A DNA stretch of 64,000 nucleotides from Marinobacter sp. HL-58 (GTDB lineage Bacteria > Pseudomonadota > Gammaproteobacteria > Pseudomonadales > Oleiphilaceae). This document shows positions 8,892-18,773 of the stretch, in pieces. How positions within the stretch are numbered: the stretch's first letter is position 1; the number at the start of each line of letters is the position of its first letter. The stretch is taken from assembly GCF_001314605.1 (NCBI RefSeq), contig NZ_LIHP01000001.1:186001-250000 (forward strand). The letters are read 5' to 3'. Made by a program: the position numbers and the translations under genes. The notes beneath the pieces were generated by a model, which saw only the letters and a program-made list of their open reading frames with translations, made no database searches and was not told where the DNA came from.

Positions 8892-9886
8892 GCTGCGAAT
8901 ACCTCTCCATTTCGTAAGCCTGCAAAGTACTGTTGAATGCTGTCTTTCTGCTCCAGTGCGCAGTCAATGGCATTGAAGCGTTTACGGAATCGTTTGTCTT
9001 CGTCGTGGGACTGCAGGTACCAGCCCACGTGTTTTCTGGCGATGCGAACGCCCATGGTTTCACCATAGAATTGGTGGAGCGCGTCCAGGTGTTCACTGAG
9101 CACCTGCTCCACCTCGTCCACCGGTGGTTCCGGCAGATGCCTGCCGGTTTCCAGGAAATGCAGGATCTCCCGGAAGATCCAGGGCCGGCCCTGGGCACCG
9201 CGCCCGATCAGCAGGCCATCGGCACCGGTGTGATTGAGCACGTGCCTGGCCTGTTCCGGCGATGTGATGTCACCGTTGGCGAATACCGGTATACCGACCC
9301 GGGACTTCACCTCGGCGATGGTGTCGTACTCCGCTTCACCCTTGTAGGCATCGGCGCGGGTGCGGCCGTGGATCGCCAGAGCCTGAATGCCGGCGTCTTC
9401 CGCCATGCGGGCAATCAGTGGTGCGTTCCGGTGCTCACGATCCCACCCGGTACGCATCTTGAGGGTCACGGGGATATCCACAGCAGCCACAACGGCTTCC
9501 AGAATTTCCCGCACCAGCGTTTCATCTTTCATGAGGGCCGAGCCGGCGGCCTTGTTACACACCTTCTTGGCCGGGCAACCCATATTGATGTCGATGATCT
9601 GGGCCCCGAATTCGGCGTTCAGCCTTGCGGCGTTGGCCAGCATGTCAGGATCACCACCGGCGATCTGTACCGACCTGGGTTCCGGTTCACCCTGGTGGTT
9701 CATCCGGGTCTGTGACTTGCGGGTGTGCCAGAGTTTGCTGTCCGCAATGACCATTTCAGATACTGCCAGCCCTGCACCCATGCGCCGGCAGAGCAGGCGA
9801 AAGGGACGATCAGTTACACCGGCCATGGGCGCAACGATCAGCGGATTGGGCAGGGTGTACGGCCCGATGTTTGCCGTTGGCAGCAT
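8888..9886 (-). CDS. dusB: tRNA-dihydrouridine synthase B
   Basis: The flavin enzyme that reduces uridine to dihydrouridine in the tRNA D-loop. Family motifs: [17 protein letters not shown] near the N-terminus, [17 protein letters not shown] with the catalytic cysteine, LKMRTGWD, and [15 protein letters not shown]. Start ATG 9886 puts the first beta strand at the usual place; an in-frame GTG at 9904 is possible, and neither has a strong ribosome site. It is the first gene of the dusB-fis operon. The roughly 200 bp upstream (9905-10101) hold no gene I can support and probably contain the operon promoter. Confidence 0.95.
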   Translation of the reverse strand: MLPTANIGPYTLPNPLIVAPMAGVTDRPFRLLCRRMGAGLAVSEMVIADSKLWHTRKSQTRMNHQGEPEPRSVQIAGGDPDMLANAARLNAEFGAQIIDINMGCPAKKVCNKAAGSALMKDETLVREILEAVVAAVDIPVTLKMRTGWDREHRNAPLIARMAEDAGIQALAIHGRTRADAYKGEAEYDTIAEVKSRVGIPVFANGDITSPEQARHVLNHTGADGLLIGRGAQGRPWIFREILHFLETGRHLPEPPVDEVEQVLSEHLDALHQFYGETMGVRIARKHVGWYLQSHDEDKRFRKRFNAIDCALEQKDSIQQYFAGLRNGEVFAA

Positions 9887-10101
9887 GATCTGAGTCCGTG
9901 TCACAGCGGGTTAAGCGAACGCCGGATATGAATGGTTGCTCAATAAGTAACCGATTCTGATCCGAAGGGCGGTAATGATACCGCCGGGAGGGATGCTATT
10001 GAAGGGGCGAAGTCATGAAAAAGTTGATTATTTTTCGTTCTTTCTGGTTGACTTTCAGGCAACTCGATGGGGTCCCCACTATTTCGCAAGTGAGGACTTG
10101 C

Positions 10102-11343
10102 TCACTCCTGATTGGCTCGGAAGGCGATATTATAGTTCACCGCATCTCTTCCCGGATCCCGGATATCAATAACAATCCGGACCGGTGTATCCGTAGGCAT
10201 GGCGTCCATTTCTTTGCCTTCTCCGGCGAGATATTCGCCTGGTGTGAAGACGCTCTGGGCAACGACATCGCCATTCAGGTTGGAGAATGTCAGGGCAATG
10301 GCGGGAAACGGTTGCTCGAATGCCGCCCGGTTGATGATGACTGCATCCACTACCAGTTGGCTGCGGTCATCGGGATTGGTTCTTACCACCAGTTTGCGGC
10401 TCTGGATTGCATCCACATCGACCAGGGGTTTCAGTTCACATCCCGCAATTTCACAGCCCTGTTCGTAAAAAGGGCGTAGCTCCGGTATGGAGGACAGACG
10501 GTCGAACTGAAACCAGGTGACCTGTGCAATCAGAACGCCGATCAGGGCCAGAACCACCAGGGTCCACAGGATTTTTCTGAGACGACCGCCGCCCTGGCCG
10601 GCAACCGACACTGGCTCCCGCCGCAGGTCGGTATAGGGTGAGCTGGCCGTCATGGGCTCCCTGTCGGAAACCGGACCGGCGTCATAATCGAATGACGACG
10701 GCTGAGGCCGGTCGACGTAGAAACCCTCCGGTTCATCGACGGGTTCCAGTCTCAGGTCCTGCCGTTCCGGAGGTGGTGCTTTGACAGGTTGCTCCGGGGT
10801 ATCGTCTTTCTCGGATTCAGCAGGTTGAGGTGACGAAGGTTCCGGCTCGCGAGTCTGGGGCGGCTCGTCGGTCGCTCCTGGGGACGGTTCCGGTTTGTGT
10901 GCTGGTTCGTCCTCGGACAACATGGCCTCGGCCCAGCTCTCGTCTATTCGTTCCCGGTTCTCGTCGTCTTCATCCTCAAAGTTTCCACTCGTGCGTTCGT
11001 CGACTGTGCGGAAGCTGTCGCTCAGTTCGTCATCCGAGAACGTCAGCCTGGTACCCGCGTATGGGCCTTCAGCAGCATCTTCCTCAGGGTTGTCTGCAAA
11101 AATCAGGTCATCGTCTGCCGTGAAATTCTGCTCTGCCGGCTGGTCCTGTTTGGGCGCCGGCCCGGAGGCGGGCTCTTTCGTTTCTCCGGAAGTGCTGCCC
11201 CTGACCTGATGCTCCACTGCATTGAACACTGCCATGCAATTGCCACAGCGCACCTTCCCGCCGGCTACGCTGAGTTGGGCGTCGGTCACCCGAAAGCGGG
11301 TTTCACATTTCGGGCATCGTGTCTGCAGGCTGCTCTGGGTCAT
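10102..11343 (-). CDS. Zinc-ribbon (MJ0042) and DUF3426 membrane protein
   Basis: 413 residues. The N-terminus is a zinc ribbon with two CxxC pairs (RCPKCETRF and RCGNCMAVF), of the kind called MJ0042 or zinc_ribbon_5. A long acidic, Pro/Glu-rich low-complexity linker follows (about residues 50-240). One transmembrane helix comes next (ILWTLVVLALIGVLIAQV), then a C-terminal DUF3426 domain (LVVDAVIINRAAFEQPFP; VRIVIDIRDPG). Function is unknown. It is commonly found beside prmA in Pseudomonas-like genomes, and here it lies 60 bp downstream of prmA on the same strand. Confidence 0.9.
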   Translation of the reverse strand: MTQSSLQTRCPKCETRFRVTDAQLSVAGGKVRCGNCMAVFNAVEHQVRGSTSGETKEPASGPAPKQDQPAEQNFTADDDLIFADNPEEDAAEGPYAGTRLTFSDDELSDSFRTVDERTSGNFEDEDDENRERIDESWAEAMLSEDEPAHKPEPSPGATDEPPQTREPEPSSPQPAESEKDDTPEQPVKAPPPERQDLRLEPVDEPEGFYVDRPQPSSFDYDAGPVSDREPMTASSPYTDLRREPVSVAGQGGGRLRKILWTLVVLALIGVLIAQVTWFQFDRLSSIPELRPFYEQGCEIAGCELKPLVDVDAIQSRKLVVRTNPDDRSQLVVDAVIINRAAFEQPFPAIALTFSNLNGDVVAQSVFTPGEYLAGEGKEMDAMPTDTPVRIVIDIRDPGRDAVNYNIAFRANQE

Positions 11344-11405
11344 GCTTCATTCCTGTAAGCGACATCGCTACGAGTCACGGAGTTTAGTCGGTTCAGCCGA
11401 TTCCG

Positions 11406-12302
11406 TCACCTGTCGTTGCGCCGTCCTGTGAGCCGTATCCACTCTTCGCGCTGCTCTGGTTCGTCCATGACAAACCAGGGTTCGTAAGCTTCCATGACCT
11501 CCCGGGCCTGGTTGGAAAGTATTCCGGACAGTACAAGGTGGCCACCGGGTTTCACTTTCGCTGCGAGCCTGGGCGCCAGGCCGATCAGCGGCTGGGCCAG
11601 AATGTTGGCCAGCATGACGTCCGCCATGGTGTCCGGCTCGTCCGAGGGCAGGAACAGGTCCAGGCGGTCTTCCTCCACCTTGTTGCGGCGTGCGTTTTCC
11701 CGGCTCGCTTCCAGCGCCTGGGGGTCTGTATCGACACCAATGACATGATCGGCTCCAAGCAGCAGCGCTGCCAGCCCCAGGATGCCGGACCCACAGCCGT
11801 AGTCGATGACTTGCCGGGATTCCATGTCCTGGCCATCAAGCCATTCCAGGCACAGGGCTGTCGTGGGATGTGTTCCCGTGCCGAACGCCAGCCCGGGATC
11901 AAGCAGCAGGTTGGCTGCGTGCGGGTCGGGTGCATCGTGCCAGCTGGGTACAATCCAGAGCCGCTCCCCGAAGCGCAGCGGCTTGAAGTCGTCCATCCAC
12001 TCCCGTTCCCAGTCCTTGTCCTCCACCAGCGTCACGCTGATGTCAGGCAGTGACTGCTGGGTCTGCTGGTGCCAGGCGTCCTTGACGGCCGCGCACAGCT
12101 CTTCAATATCACGGTCAGACCCGAACAGGCCGGTGACACTGGTCTGGTGCCAGAGCGGTGTGGTACCGGGATCGGGTTCGTACAGGGGCTGGTCGGCGGC
12201 ATCTTCCATGGAGACGGCTTCAGCGCCCATCTCCATCAGCAGATCCTCAAGCTGATCCGCAGTGTCGGGATCAGCCGGGATCTGTAGTTGTATCCAGGGC
12301 AT
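11406..12302 (-). CDS. prmA: Ribosomal protein L11 methyltransferase
   Basis: 298 residues. The N-terminal substrate-recognition region starts MPWIQLQIPADPDTADQLED. The methyltransferase core carries LDPGLAFGTGTHPTTALCLEWL, the PrmA hallmark, then VIDYGCGSGILGLAALLLGA for SAM binding and MLANILAQPLIGLAP, corresponding to the N-I-L motif. It trimethylates L11 on several amino groups. It is downstream of accC on the same strand with a 37-bp gap. Confidence 0.96.
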   Translation of the reverse strand: MPWIQLQIPADPDTADQLEDLLMEMGAEAVSMEDAADQPLYEPDPGTTPLWHQTSVTGLFGSDRDIEELCAAVKDAWHQQTQQSLPDISVTLVEDKDWEREWMDDFKPLRFGERLWIVPSWHDAPDPHAANLLLDPGLAFGTGTHPTTALCLEWLDGQDMESRQVIDYGCGSGILGLAALLLGADHVIGVDTDPQALEASRENARRNKVEEDRLDLFLPSDEPDTMADVMLANILAQPLIGLAPRLAAKVKPGGHLVLSGILSNQAREVMEAYEPWFVMDEPEQREEWIRLTGRRNDR

Positions 12303-12339
12303 GTTGGTGTCCTGTTGGCAGACGAATCAACTTGACGGG

Positions 12340-13686
12340 TCAGTCCCGTATCAGTTTTTCCAGATAATGAATGGTGAAGTCTACCTGTTTGAAGCCACCA
12401 TCGCGCACCAGCTTCCGGTGCAGAGCCTGGTTGGTCTTGATACCCTCGACGACCAGTTCGTCGAGCGCGTTCTTCATACGACGACGGGCGATTTCCCGGT
12501 CATCTCCCCAGGTGATCAGCTTGGCCACCATGGAATCGTAGAAGGGGGGTACCGTGTAGCCACTGTACAGGTGCGAATCCACCCGAATACCGTTGCCACC
12601 GGGCGCGTGAAAGTGCTTGACCTTGCCCGGGCTGGGCACGAAGGTTTGCGGGTCTTCGGCGTTGATGCGGCATTCCAGGGCGTGACCTGAGATCTTGATC
12701 TCGTCCTGGGTATACTGCAGCGGCAGACCGCTGGCAATTCGCAGCTGTTCCCGCACGATGTCCACGCCGGTGACCATTTCGGAAACCGGATGCTCGACCT
12801 GAACCCGGGTATTCATCTCGATGAAGTAGAAGGCGCCGTCCTGATACAGGAACTCGAAAGTGCCCGCTCCCACATAACCGATCTTCTTACAGGCATCCAC
12901 GCAGGCTTTAAGGGTTAATTCCCTGGCTTCCGGGTCAATGTTCGGGGCGGGTGCCTCTTCCAGGACTTTCTGGTGCCGGCGCTGCATGGAGCAGTCCCGA
13001 TCGCCAAGATGAATCACGTTGCCGTGGGTATCCGCGAGTACCTGAACTTCCACGTGGCGGGGGCGTTCCAGGTATTTCTCGAGATACACCGTGGCGTCAC
13101 CAAAGGTGTTCTTGGCTTCGCTCTGGGTGATCTGCACACTCTTGAGCAGGGCGGCTTCAGAGTGGACAACCTGCATACCGCGACCACCGCCACCGGAGGC
13201 CGCCTTGATGATCACCGGGTAGCCAATGCGTCTGGCCACTTCCAGGGTGCGCTGGTCGTCGTCTGTCAGGGGGCCGTCGGAGCCGGGAACGGTGGGTACG
13301 CCAGCTTCGATCATGGAATTGATGGCCGAGACCTTGTTGCCCATCAGGCGGATGGTTTCAGCCCGGGGGCCGATAAAGCGGAAGCCGCTTTTCTCAACCT
13401 GTTCCGCAAAATCCGCGTTTTCAGCCAGGAAGCCGTAACCCGGATGAATGCCCACGGAGTCCGTGACTTCCGCCGCACTGATGATCGTCGGGATGTTCAG
13501 GTAACTCTCTGCGGCGCTGTTGGGGCCGATGCAGACGGACTCGTCCGCCAGGCGCACGTGCATCAGGTCACGGTCAACCTGGGAGTGGACGGCCACGGTC
13601 TTGATTCCCAGCTCCTTGCAGGCGCGCAGAATGCGCAGGGCGATCTCGCCGCGATTTGCGATCAGAACTTTTTCTAACATAGCCAT
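12340..13686 (-). CDS. accC: Acetyl-CoA carboxylase, biotin carboxylase subunit
   Basis: 448 residues, the usual AccC length. ATP-grasp biotin carboxylase: [20 protein letters not shown] at the N-terminus, [16 protein letters not shown] as the ATP lid, [14 protein letters not shown], and [14 protein letters not shown] with catalytic residues. It carboxylates the biotin on AccB, the first step of fatty-acid synthesis. ATG 13686 is preceded by a weak GGTGA; ATG 13680 gives the more usual MLEK start. It lies 16 bp after accB. Confidence 0.97.
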   Translation of the reverse strand: MAMLEKVLIANRGEIALRILRACKELGIKTVAVHSQVDRDLMHVRLADESVCIGPNSAAESYLNIPTIISAAEVTDSVGIHPGYGFLAENADFAEQVEKSGFRFIGPRAETIRLMGNKVSAINSMIEAGVPTVPGSDGPLTDDDQRTLEVARRIGYPVIIKAASGGGGRGMQVVHSEAALLKSVQITQSEAKNTFGDATVYLEKYLERPRHVEVQVLADTHGNVIHLGDRDCSMQRRHQKVLEEAPAPNIDPEARELTLKACVDACKKIGYVGAGTFEFLYQDGAFYFIEMNTRVQVEHPVSEMVTGVDIVREQLRIASGLPLQYTQDEIKISGHALECRINAEDPQTFVPSPGKVKHFHAPGGNGIRVDSHLYSGYTVPPFYDSMVAKLITWGDDREIARRRMKNALDELVVEGIKTNQALHRKLVRDGGFKQVDFTIHYLEKLIRD

Positions 13687-13702
13687 GAGGGTATCACCGG
13701 GT

Positions 13703-14164
13703 TCAGGAAATGATGATCAGCGGCTGGTCAAACTCTACCGGCTGCCCGTTCTCCACCAGAATCTCGGCGATGGTGCCACTCTTGTCCGCCTCGATCTGGT
13801 TCATCATCTTCATGGCTTCCACGATGCACACCACGTCGCCGGCTTTTACCGACTGTCCGACTTCCACGAATGCCTTGGCCGTAGGTGAGGGTGAGCGATA
13901 GAAAGTACCCACCATCGGCGATTTCACGGCGTGGCCAGAGGGCTCTGCCGGCTTGGCAGGCTCATCGGAAGCGGGGGCCCCTGCCTGGGAAGACGGCGCG
14001 GGCTGGGGTGCCGCTGCGGGGTATTGGGCCATATACTGTGGCGCAGCCAGTTGTTCCCGACGGCGGGAAATACGAACCGAATCATCACCCTCGTGAATCT
14101 CCAGCTCCTCGACGTCGGATTCCTCCAGCAGCTCGATAAGTTTCTTGATCTTGCGAATGTCCAT
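13703..14164 (-). CDS. accB: Biotin carboxyl carrier protein of acetyl-CoA carboxylase
   Basis: 153 residues. The N-terminus [20 protein letters not shown] is typical, a Pro/Ala-rich flexible linker follows (about 45-75), and the C-terminal lipoyl-like domain has the biotinylation motif EAMKMMN. It carries CO2 between AccC and the AccAD transferase. It belongs to the run aroQ-accB-accC-prmA, all on the minus strand with small gaps, as in Pseudomonas. Confidence 0.97.
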   Translation of the reverse strand: MDIRKIKKLIELLEESDVEELEIHEGDDSVRISRRREQLAAPQYMAQYPAAAPQPAPSSQAGAPASDEPAKPAEPSGHAVKSPMVGTFYRSPSPTAKAFVEVGQSVKAGDVVCIVEAMKMMNQIEADKSGTIAEILVENGQPVEFDQPLIIIS

Positions 14165-14191
14165 AGTCAGTCCGATCCCGTTTAATCAGTT

Positions 14192-14632
14192 CTATCGATG
14201 AATTCGTTGCAGGGCGGCTTCGAGTGCAAGGTCGTACCCCAGGCTGCCCAGCCCGCAGATAACGCCTTCGGCGATATCAGAAAAATAAGAGTGATGGCGG
14301 AAGGCTTCCCGCGCATGCACGTTGGAAAGATGTACTTCAATAAACGGAATGCCCGATGCCAGCATGGCATCCCGCAGTGCAACACTGGTATGGGTGAATG
14401 CCGCCGGGTTGATAATGATGAAATCCACCCCTTCTGATCTGGCTTCATGAATCCGCTCAATCAGTTCATATTCCGCATTTGACTGTAAATGTAGCAGGTG
14501 ATGGCCATCTTCGGCGGCTTTCCGGTGTAATCGGTCATCTATATCGGCCAGCGTTTCATGACCATAGACCTCAGGCTCGCGGGTTCCGAGCATGTTCAGG
14601 TTGGGTCCATGCAGGACGAGGATGGTCGCCAT
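14192..14632 (-). CDS. aroQ: Type II 3-dehydroquinate dehydratase
   Basis: 146 residues starting [20 protein letters not shown], the family signature with the active-site loop (Asn, Arg, Tyr in EVYG). The central [16 protein letters not shown] and [20 protein letters not shown] carry the catalytic and substrate-binding His and Arg. It dehydrates 3-dehydroquinate in the shikimate pathway. ATG 14632 is chosen over an in-frame codon at 14653 because the conserved fold starts there. It heads the aroQ-accBC transcription unit. Confidence 0.96.
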   Translation of the reverse strand: MATILVLHGPNLNMLGTREPEVYGHETLADIDDRLHRKAAEDGHHLLHLQSNAEYELIERIHEARSEGVDFIIINPAAFTHTSVALRDAMLASGIPFIEVHLSNVHAREAFRHHSYFSDIAEGVICGLGSLGYDLALEAALQRIHR

Positions 14633-14723
14633 GATTGTATCCGCCTTGCTCACTTGGCTACAGGATCGCCGACTTTAGCGGCATTTTCACCCAATGGTGC
14701 GTGCTTGAGGTCTTCAGATCAAC

Positions 14724-14755
14724 ACTTTTTGACATTCGGCCGTGTGTCAAAAAGT
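14724..14755. promoter_or_regulatory. 11-bp inverted repeat (dyad) upstream of aroQ-accBC
   Basis: ACTTTTTGACA and TGTCAAAAAGT are perfectly complementary around a 10-nt spacer, about 95 bp upstream of the aroQ start. Each arm contains a TTGACA on opposite strands, so the dyad may overlap a promoter -35 element. The spacing is more like a protein-binding dyad than a terminator, since the arms are AT-rich and no GC stem is present. The binding factor is unknown. Confidence 0.5.
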
Positions 14756-14874
14756 ATCCTGGCACCTCTGTCGCGATCTTTGCTGTACAGGGTGCCATTG
14801 TCGTTAACGGAGGGAAGGAGTTCTATAAGACGTTGGTTTCATGTTCGGTTATTGCCGTATTCGAACACCGTCTG

Positions 14875-16488
14875 TTATTCGCTCGCTGCGGTGACACAGT
14901 TTCTGCCCTGCTCCTTTGAGCGATACAGAGCCCTGTCGGCCCGTTCACACAGCGCCTGTGAGCTGTCGCCATTCCAGGCAGCAACGCCACAGCTGAAGGT
15001 GACATTGAATTCCCGGTCGCCTGCAGGCTGTAACAGTTCCGAGAATCGTTCACGGATCTCATTGAGCACATTGCGGGCGTCGCTTTCCCGCGTGTCGGGC
15101 AGGATGATGGCAAACTCTTCGCCGCCATACCGGCCTATGTGGTCGGTCTTGCGCAGCCGCTGTTTCAGGAACATGGACAGGCTCCTGAGCACGCGATCGC
15201 CGATAGGGTGCCCGAAGGTGTCGTTCACTTTCTTGAAGTAATCGATGTCGATCATTGCAAAGCAAAGTGACTGGTTCTTCTGCCGGCACTTCACGATTTC
15301 CTGGTCCAGCAGGTGCAGGGTGTGGGTGTGATTGAACAGGCCGGTGAGGCTGTCGCGGATCATCAGCGCCAGCAGTGAGCGGGCACGCCGGCCGCGGTTA
15401 TGGATGGTGGCAATCAGGTGCTTGGGGTCGATGGGTTTGGTGAGAAAGTCGTCGCCCCCGAGACTCATGGCGTGAAGCTGCTTGCTGACATCTTCCTCGG
15501 CAGAGAGGTAGATAATGGGCACACTGTGGAAGCGGTCCTGCTGCCGAATCACCCGTGCGATTTCCATGCCCGTGCAGCCGGGCATGTACATGTCCAGGAT
15601 GATGATCTCGGGAGAGAAATCCTCCAGGGCATGGATGATCTGCATGGGGTCGGTAATGATATGGGCCGTCATCCCGGCCTTTTTGAGTACCGTTTCCATG
15701 AACTTGGCCTGGGCACGGGAATCATCCAGAACCAGTACCTTGTAGGGTTCTACCGTGTTGCCATGGGTATAGGTTTCGATCTTTTCGATCAGCTGGCCTG
15801 GGTCGACCGCCGGGAAGAAAAACTCCTCACCCCCGCAGCGGGAGGCCCGCAGCCGTGTTTCGATGGTGCCGTCCTCGTCACTCATGAAAATGATCGGGAT
15901 CGGCGTATCGTGGCGTTCCTGCAGGCGCTCAATGGTGGCAATGCCGCTCAGTGGTTCACCGCCGTAGTTGACGTCCATAAGGATCGTTTCCGGCTTGTGC
16001 AGGGCGCAGGCCTCAATCAACTTGTCGGCGGTGTGAAATGCCGAGGCGCGGAAGCCGAAAAACTCGAGCTGGCGAATTAGCCGACTGGCCATTTCCTCGC
16101 TGGATAATGCGATGTAGACAGGAGTGCGGCGGTATTGCTGGGGGGCTTCGGTGGCTGTCTGATCAGTGCGCCGGAGAGTGCACCGGGAAAGCTGTTCAAT
16201 GGCATCCTGCAGCTGGCGATCCAGCCCCTCTGGCAGAGAAATGCCTTCCGGCCACTGGCTGATCAGGTCGAACACTTTCTGCCCGGATTCCGCATGGCCC
16301 GCCATCTCGAACCGCCTGGCATAGCGAACCAGCTTGTCGGCAGCCCTGGCGAAATCGCTTCTGAACGCGGCAGACTGGCCTGTATCCTCGTGGATTTTCT
16401 GCCATGTATCCAGTACAACCCGTGCTTGGGTGGTGACGCGGCGAGCAAAGTGCTGCCTGAGTTTGTCTTTCTGGCTTTCGTCGTTCAT
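14875..16488 (-). CDS. Two-receiver GGDEF diguanylate cyclase response regulator
   Basis: 537 residues. A helical N-terminal region (1-105) resembles an Hpt bundle, but I see no phosphorylatable His in place. Receiver 1 (about 115-235) keeps an aspartate (MDVNYGG) but has lost the acidic pair (SSEE) and the switch Lys (FFFPAVD), so it is probably a pseudo-receiver. Receiver 2 (about 240-360) is complete: VLVLDDS, IILDMYMPG, LTKPIDP. The GGDEF domain has an active site RYGGEEF, with an inhibitory RxxD site (RKTD) just before it. It should make c-di-GMP in the cytoplasm upon phosphorylation of receiver 2. No cognate kinase is adjacent. It is convergent with nothing and divergent from the LapD-like gene. 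Confidence 0.92.
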   Translation of the reverse strand: MNDESQKDKLRQHFARRVTTQARVVLDTWQKIHEDTGQSAAFRSDFARAADKLVRYARRFEMAGHAESGQKVFDLISQWPEGISLPEGLDRQLQDAIEQLSRCTLRRTDQTATEAPQQYRRTPVYIALSSEEMASRLIRQLEFFGFRASAFHTADKLIEACALHKPETILMDVNYGGEPLSGIATIERLQERHDTPIPIIFMSDEDGTIETRLRASRCGGEEFFFPAVDPGQLIEKIETYTHGNTVEPYKVLVLDDSRAQAKFMETVLKKAGMTAHIITDPMQIIHALEDFSPEIIILDMYMPGCTGMEIARVIRQQDRFHSVPIIYLSAEEDVSKQLHAMSLGGDDFLTKPIDPKHLIATIHNRGRRARSLLALMIRDSLTGLFNHTHTLHLLDQEIVKCRQKNQSLCFAMIDIDYFKKVNDTFGHPIGDRVLRSLSMFLKQRLRKTDHIGRYGGEEFAIILPDTRESDARNVLNEIRERFSELLQPAGDREFNVTFSCGVAAWNGDSSQALCERADRALYRSKEQGRNCVTAASE

Positions 16489-16684
16489 TGTGCTCCGGCC
16501 TGTCTTTTATTTTCCGGGCCCCCCGTCTCCGTTACAGGCAGCTGAATTCAACATTAGTCTTTTTGCAGAGTCTATAGTGTTTATTGTTGTCGGCGTAGGT
16601 GACTCTATGTAAATGTTTGTCAACTATGCGGTGCAGGTCACATCAGCTTGCCGGTAACGGTTTTTCAGCGAGGGGTTGCCCGTT

Positions 16685-18673
16685 ATGGCACGGATGCGGA
16701 AAACTCTGAAAATCTCCCGTCAGCAGGGTGTGATTACCCTGCGCAGACTGCTGTTGCTCTTTACTGGCGGATTGTTGTCACTGGTCCTGATTGCTGCTGT
16801 CAGCGTGAGTTTTGATCGTTTCCGGGATTACATGACCGATCAGCTTCGCGGGCACGCACAGGATGGTGCCACCGCTATCGGTCTTTCCCTGTCCAACGCC
16901 ATTGACGGACGTGATCCGGTGGCCTCCTCGTCCCTGATTGATGCTGTGTTCGACAGTGGCCGATACCTTTCTGTGGTTTACCTTGATAACAACGGTGAGG
17001 AAATTGTCGGCAGGGAAGCATCACTTCGTGAAATTGCCGTACCTGGCTGGTTTGTTGCCCTGGCCGATCTGCCGCTGCCTGCAGCAGAAGCAGAAGTGGT
17101 TCGGGGCTGGAGCCGTCTGGGCAAGGTTCGGGTGGTGAGTCATCCGGGCCGGGCCTATGAAGATCTCTGGAAGGTCACCATTCGTACCGCCGCCGGTTCC
17201 GTGTTGGTTGGCGGCGTGGGACTGATCGGTCTGTTCTGGACAATCACCCGCCTTTTGCGACCACTAAGAGCTGTGGAGACGCAGGCCAGGGCCCTTGGCC
17301 GCCGTGATTTTCGACGCAGGGTGGATATCACCTCCACCCGGGAGCTGAACCAGGTTACCCGCGCCATGAACCAGATGGCGGATGACCTTGGCCAGCTGTT
17401 TGAGGGCCAGGCCAGGCTGATCCAGCACCTGCGGAAAGTCAACAATGAGGACAGCGTGACCGGGCTTGCCAGCCGGCGGGCCTTCGAGCAACGGCTCAAG
17501 GTAGAGGTGGAGTCGGAGGAGCGGGCAGCACCGGGGATCCTGTTCCTGATACAGTTGGCGGAGTTTTCCCTTTACAACCAGACCTTCGGGCGGGAAGAGG
17601 CGGATGGGCTGCTGGTTCGCATTGCCGGGGCGATCGATGCCTTTACCCGTCAGCACGGTGATGCCTTCGCCGGCCGGTTGACCGGTGCCGAGTTCGGGAT
17701 ATTCCTGCCCGGCATATCCCGGGCAGACGGCCTGATATGGTGTCGCGAGCTGGTTGCGGAACTCGATGGCATCTACTCGGATCTTGCCGCCCCGATGGAA
17801 GTTGCGGTGCATGCCGGGATTGCCCAGGCAGCGGAGAATCGTCATGTTGACGACCTGATGTCCGCAGCGGATGAGGCGCTTCGCCAGGCCCAGTCGGATG
17901 AATCCTCCGCCTGCCACGCCGCCGATACGGACAGGGTCGAACACCACAGCAGCGAAACATGGCGCGCGATCATCGAGCGGGCGATCCGGGTGGAGCAGTT
18001 GTCACTCTGGCTGCAGCCCATGGTGGGGAGCGAGGGCAACGACGTACTTTTTCACCAGGTGTTCTCCCGCATGAATACCCCTGACGGACTGATCAAGGCC
18101 GCCATCTTCGTACCCATGGCAGAGCGTTTCGGTATGACTCCTGATATTGATCGCTGGGTGCTGGGGCGCGCGCTTGCGTTGCTGCGGGAGCAGCCCGAAA
18201 CGCGGTTGGCCATGACACTGGGGATGGTTTCCGTCGCCAGTGACGATTTTCGCCAGGAACTTCTGGAGCAACTGTCCGCAACGGGGCCGGAACGGCAGCG
18301 GCTGCAAATAGGTGTCTCCGAACAGGCCATTCACCACCACCGAATCCGGGTGGGTTTGCTGGTGCGTGCCCTGAACCGGTTGCAGGTGCCGGTGATTGTC
18401 GACCGGTTCGGGGTGGGTGGTGTGCCGTTCAGCTATCTCAGGAATCTGAGATTCCAGGCCCTGCGTATTGATAGCAGCTTCATCCACGACATTGATAGCC
18501 ACGAAGACAACCGCTTCTACCTCGAATCCGTGACTACCATGGCACACAGCCGGGGCGTACGGGTGTATGTGACCGGTGTCGAGACCGCCAGTGAATCATC
18601 GGCCCTTGCAGGTCTCGGTATAGACGGAGCAATGGGGTACCATCTTGGGCGCCCGTTTGAGGCGGGGCGGTGA
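16685..18673 (+). CDS. lapD: LapD-like transmembrane c-di-GMP receptor (degenerate GGDEF-EAL)
   Basis: About 662 residues from ATG 16685, which has GAGGGG upstream; an in-frame TTG at 16676 is less likely. Order: TM1 (LLLLFTGGLLSLVLIAAVSV), a periplasmic LapD_MoxY_N-type domain (GWFVALADLPLP, RGWSRLGKVRVVSHPGRAYE), TM2, HAMP (LRPLRAVETQARALGRRDF), GGDEF, EAL. Both catalytic domains are degenerate: TGAEF replaces GGDEF, QVF replaces EAL, and DRFGVGG replaces the DDFGTG loop. LapD binds c-di-GMP in its EAL domain and sequesters the periplasmic protease LapG, keeping surface adhesins attached. No lapG or adhesin gene lies next to it. The symbol is by architecture only. Confidence 0.8.
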   Translation: MARMRKTLKISRQQGVITLRRLLLLFTGGLLSLVLIAAVSVSFDRFRDYMTDQLRGHAQDGATAIGLSLSNAIDGRDPVASSSLIDAVFDSGRYLSVVYLDNNGEEIVGREASLREIAVPGWFVALADLPLPAAEAEVVRGWSRLGKVRVVSHPGRAYEDLWKVTIRTAAGSVLVGGVGLIGLFWTITRLLRPLRAVETQARALGRRDFRRRVDITSTRELNQVTRAMNQMADDLGQLFEGQARLIQHLRKVNNEDSVTGLASRRAFEQRLKVEVESEERAAPGILFLIQLAEFSLYNQTFGREEADGLLVRIAGAIDAFTRQHGDAFAGRLTGAEFGIFLPGISRADGLIWCRELVAELDGIYSDLAAPMEVAVHAGIAQAAENRHVDDLMSAADEALRQAQSDESSACHAADTDRVEHHSSETWRAIIERAIRVEQLSLWLQPMVGSEGNDVLFHQVFSRMNTPDGLIKAAIFVPMAERFGMTPDIDRWVLGRALALLREQPETRLAMTLGMVSVASDDFRQELLEQLSATGPERQRLQIGVSEQAIHHHRIRVGLLVRALNRLQVPVIVDRFGVGGVPFSYLRNLRFQALRIDSSFIHDIDSHEDNRFYLESVTTMAHSRGVRVYVTGVETASESSALAGLGIDGAMGYHLGRPFEAGR

Positions 18674-18773
18674 AATCGGCTGGCAAGGCTCAAATTGCAT
18701 AAACCCCACCTTTGCTTCATGGTAAACGAGGGGAAAGTGCGGACATAACGACAGACAAGGGAAGAAACAACTG

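Noticed and set aside
10015..10479. Plus-strand frame starting with MKKLIIF in the dusB upstream region
   Set aside because: Most of it is antisense to the DUF3426 gene, and no family resemblance is seen; only the first 87 bases are intergenic.
14724..14755. Intrinsic terminator for the diguanylate cyclase gene
   Set aside because: The arms are AT-rich, the loop is long and no T tract follows on the minus strand; a protein-binding dyad is more likely.
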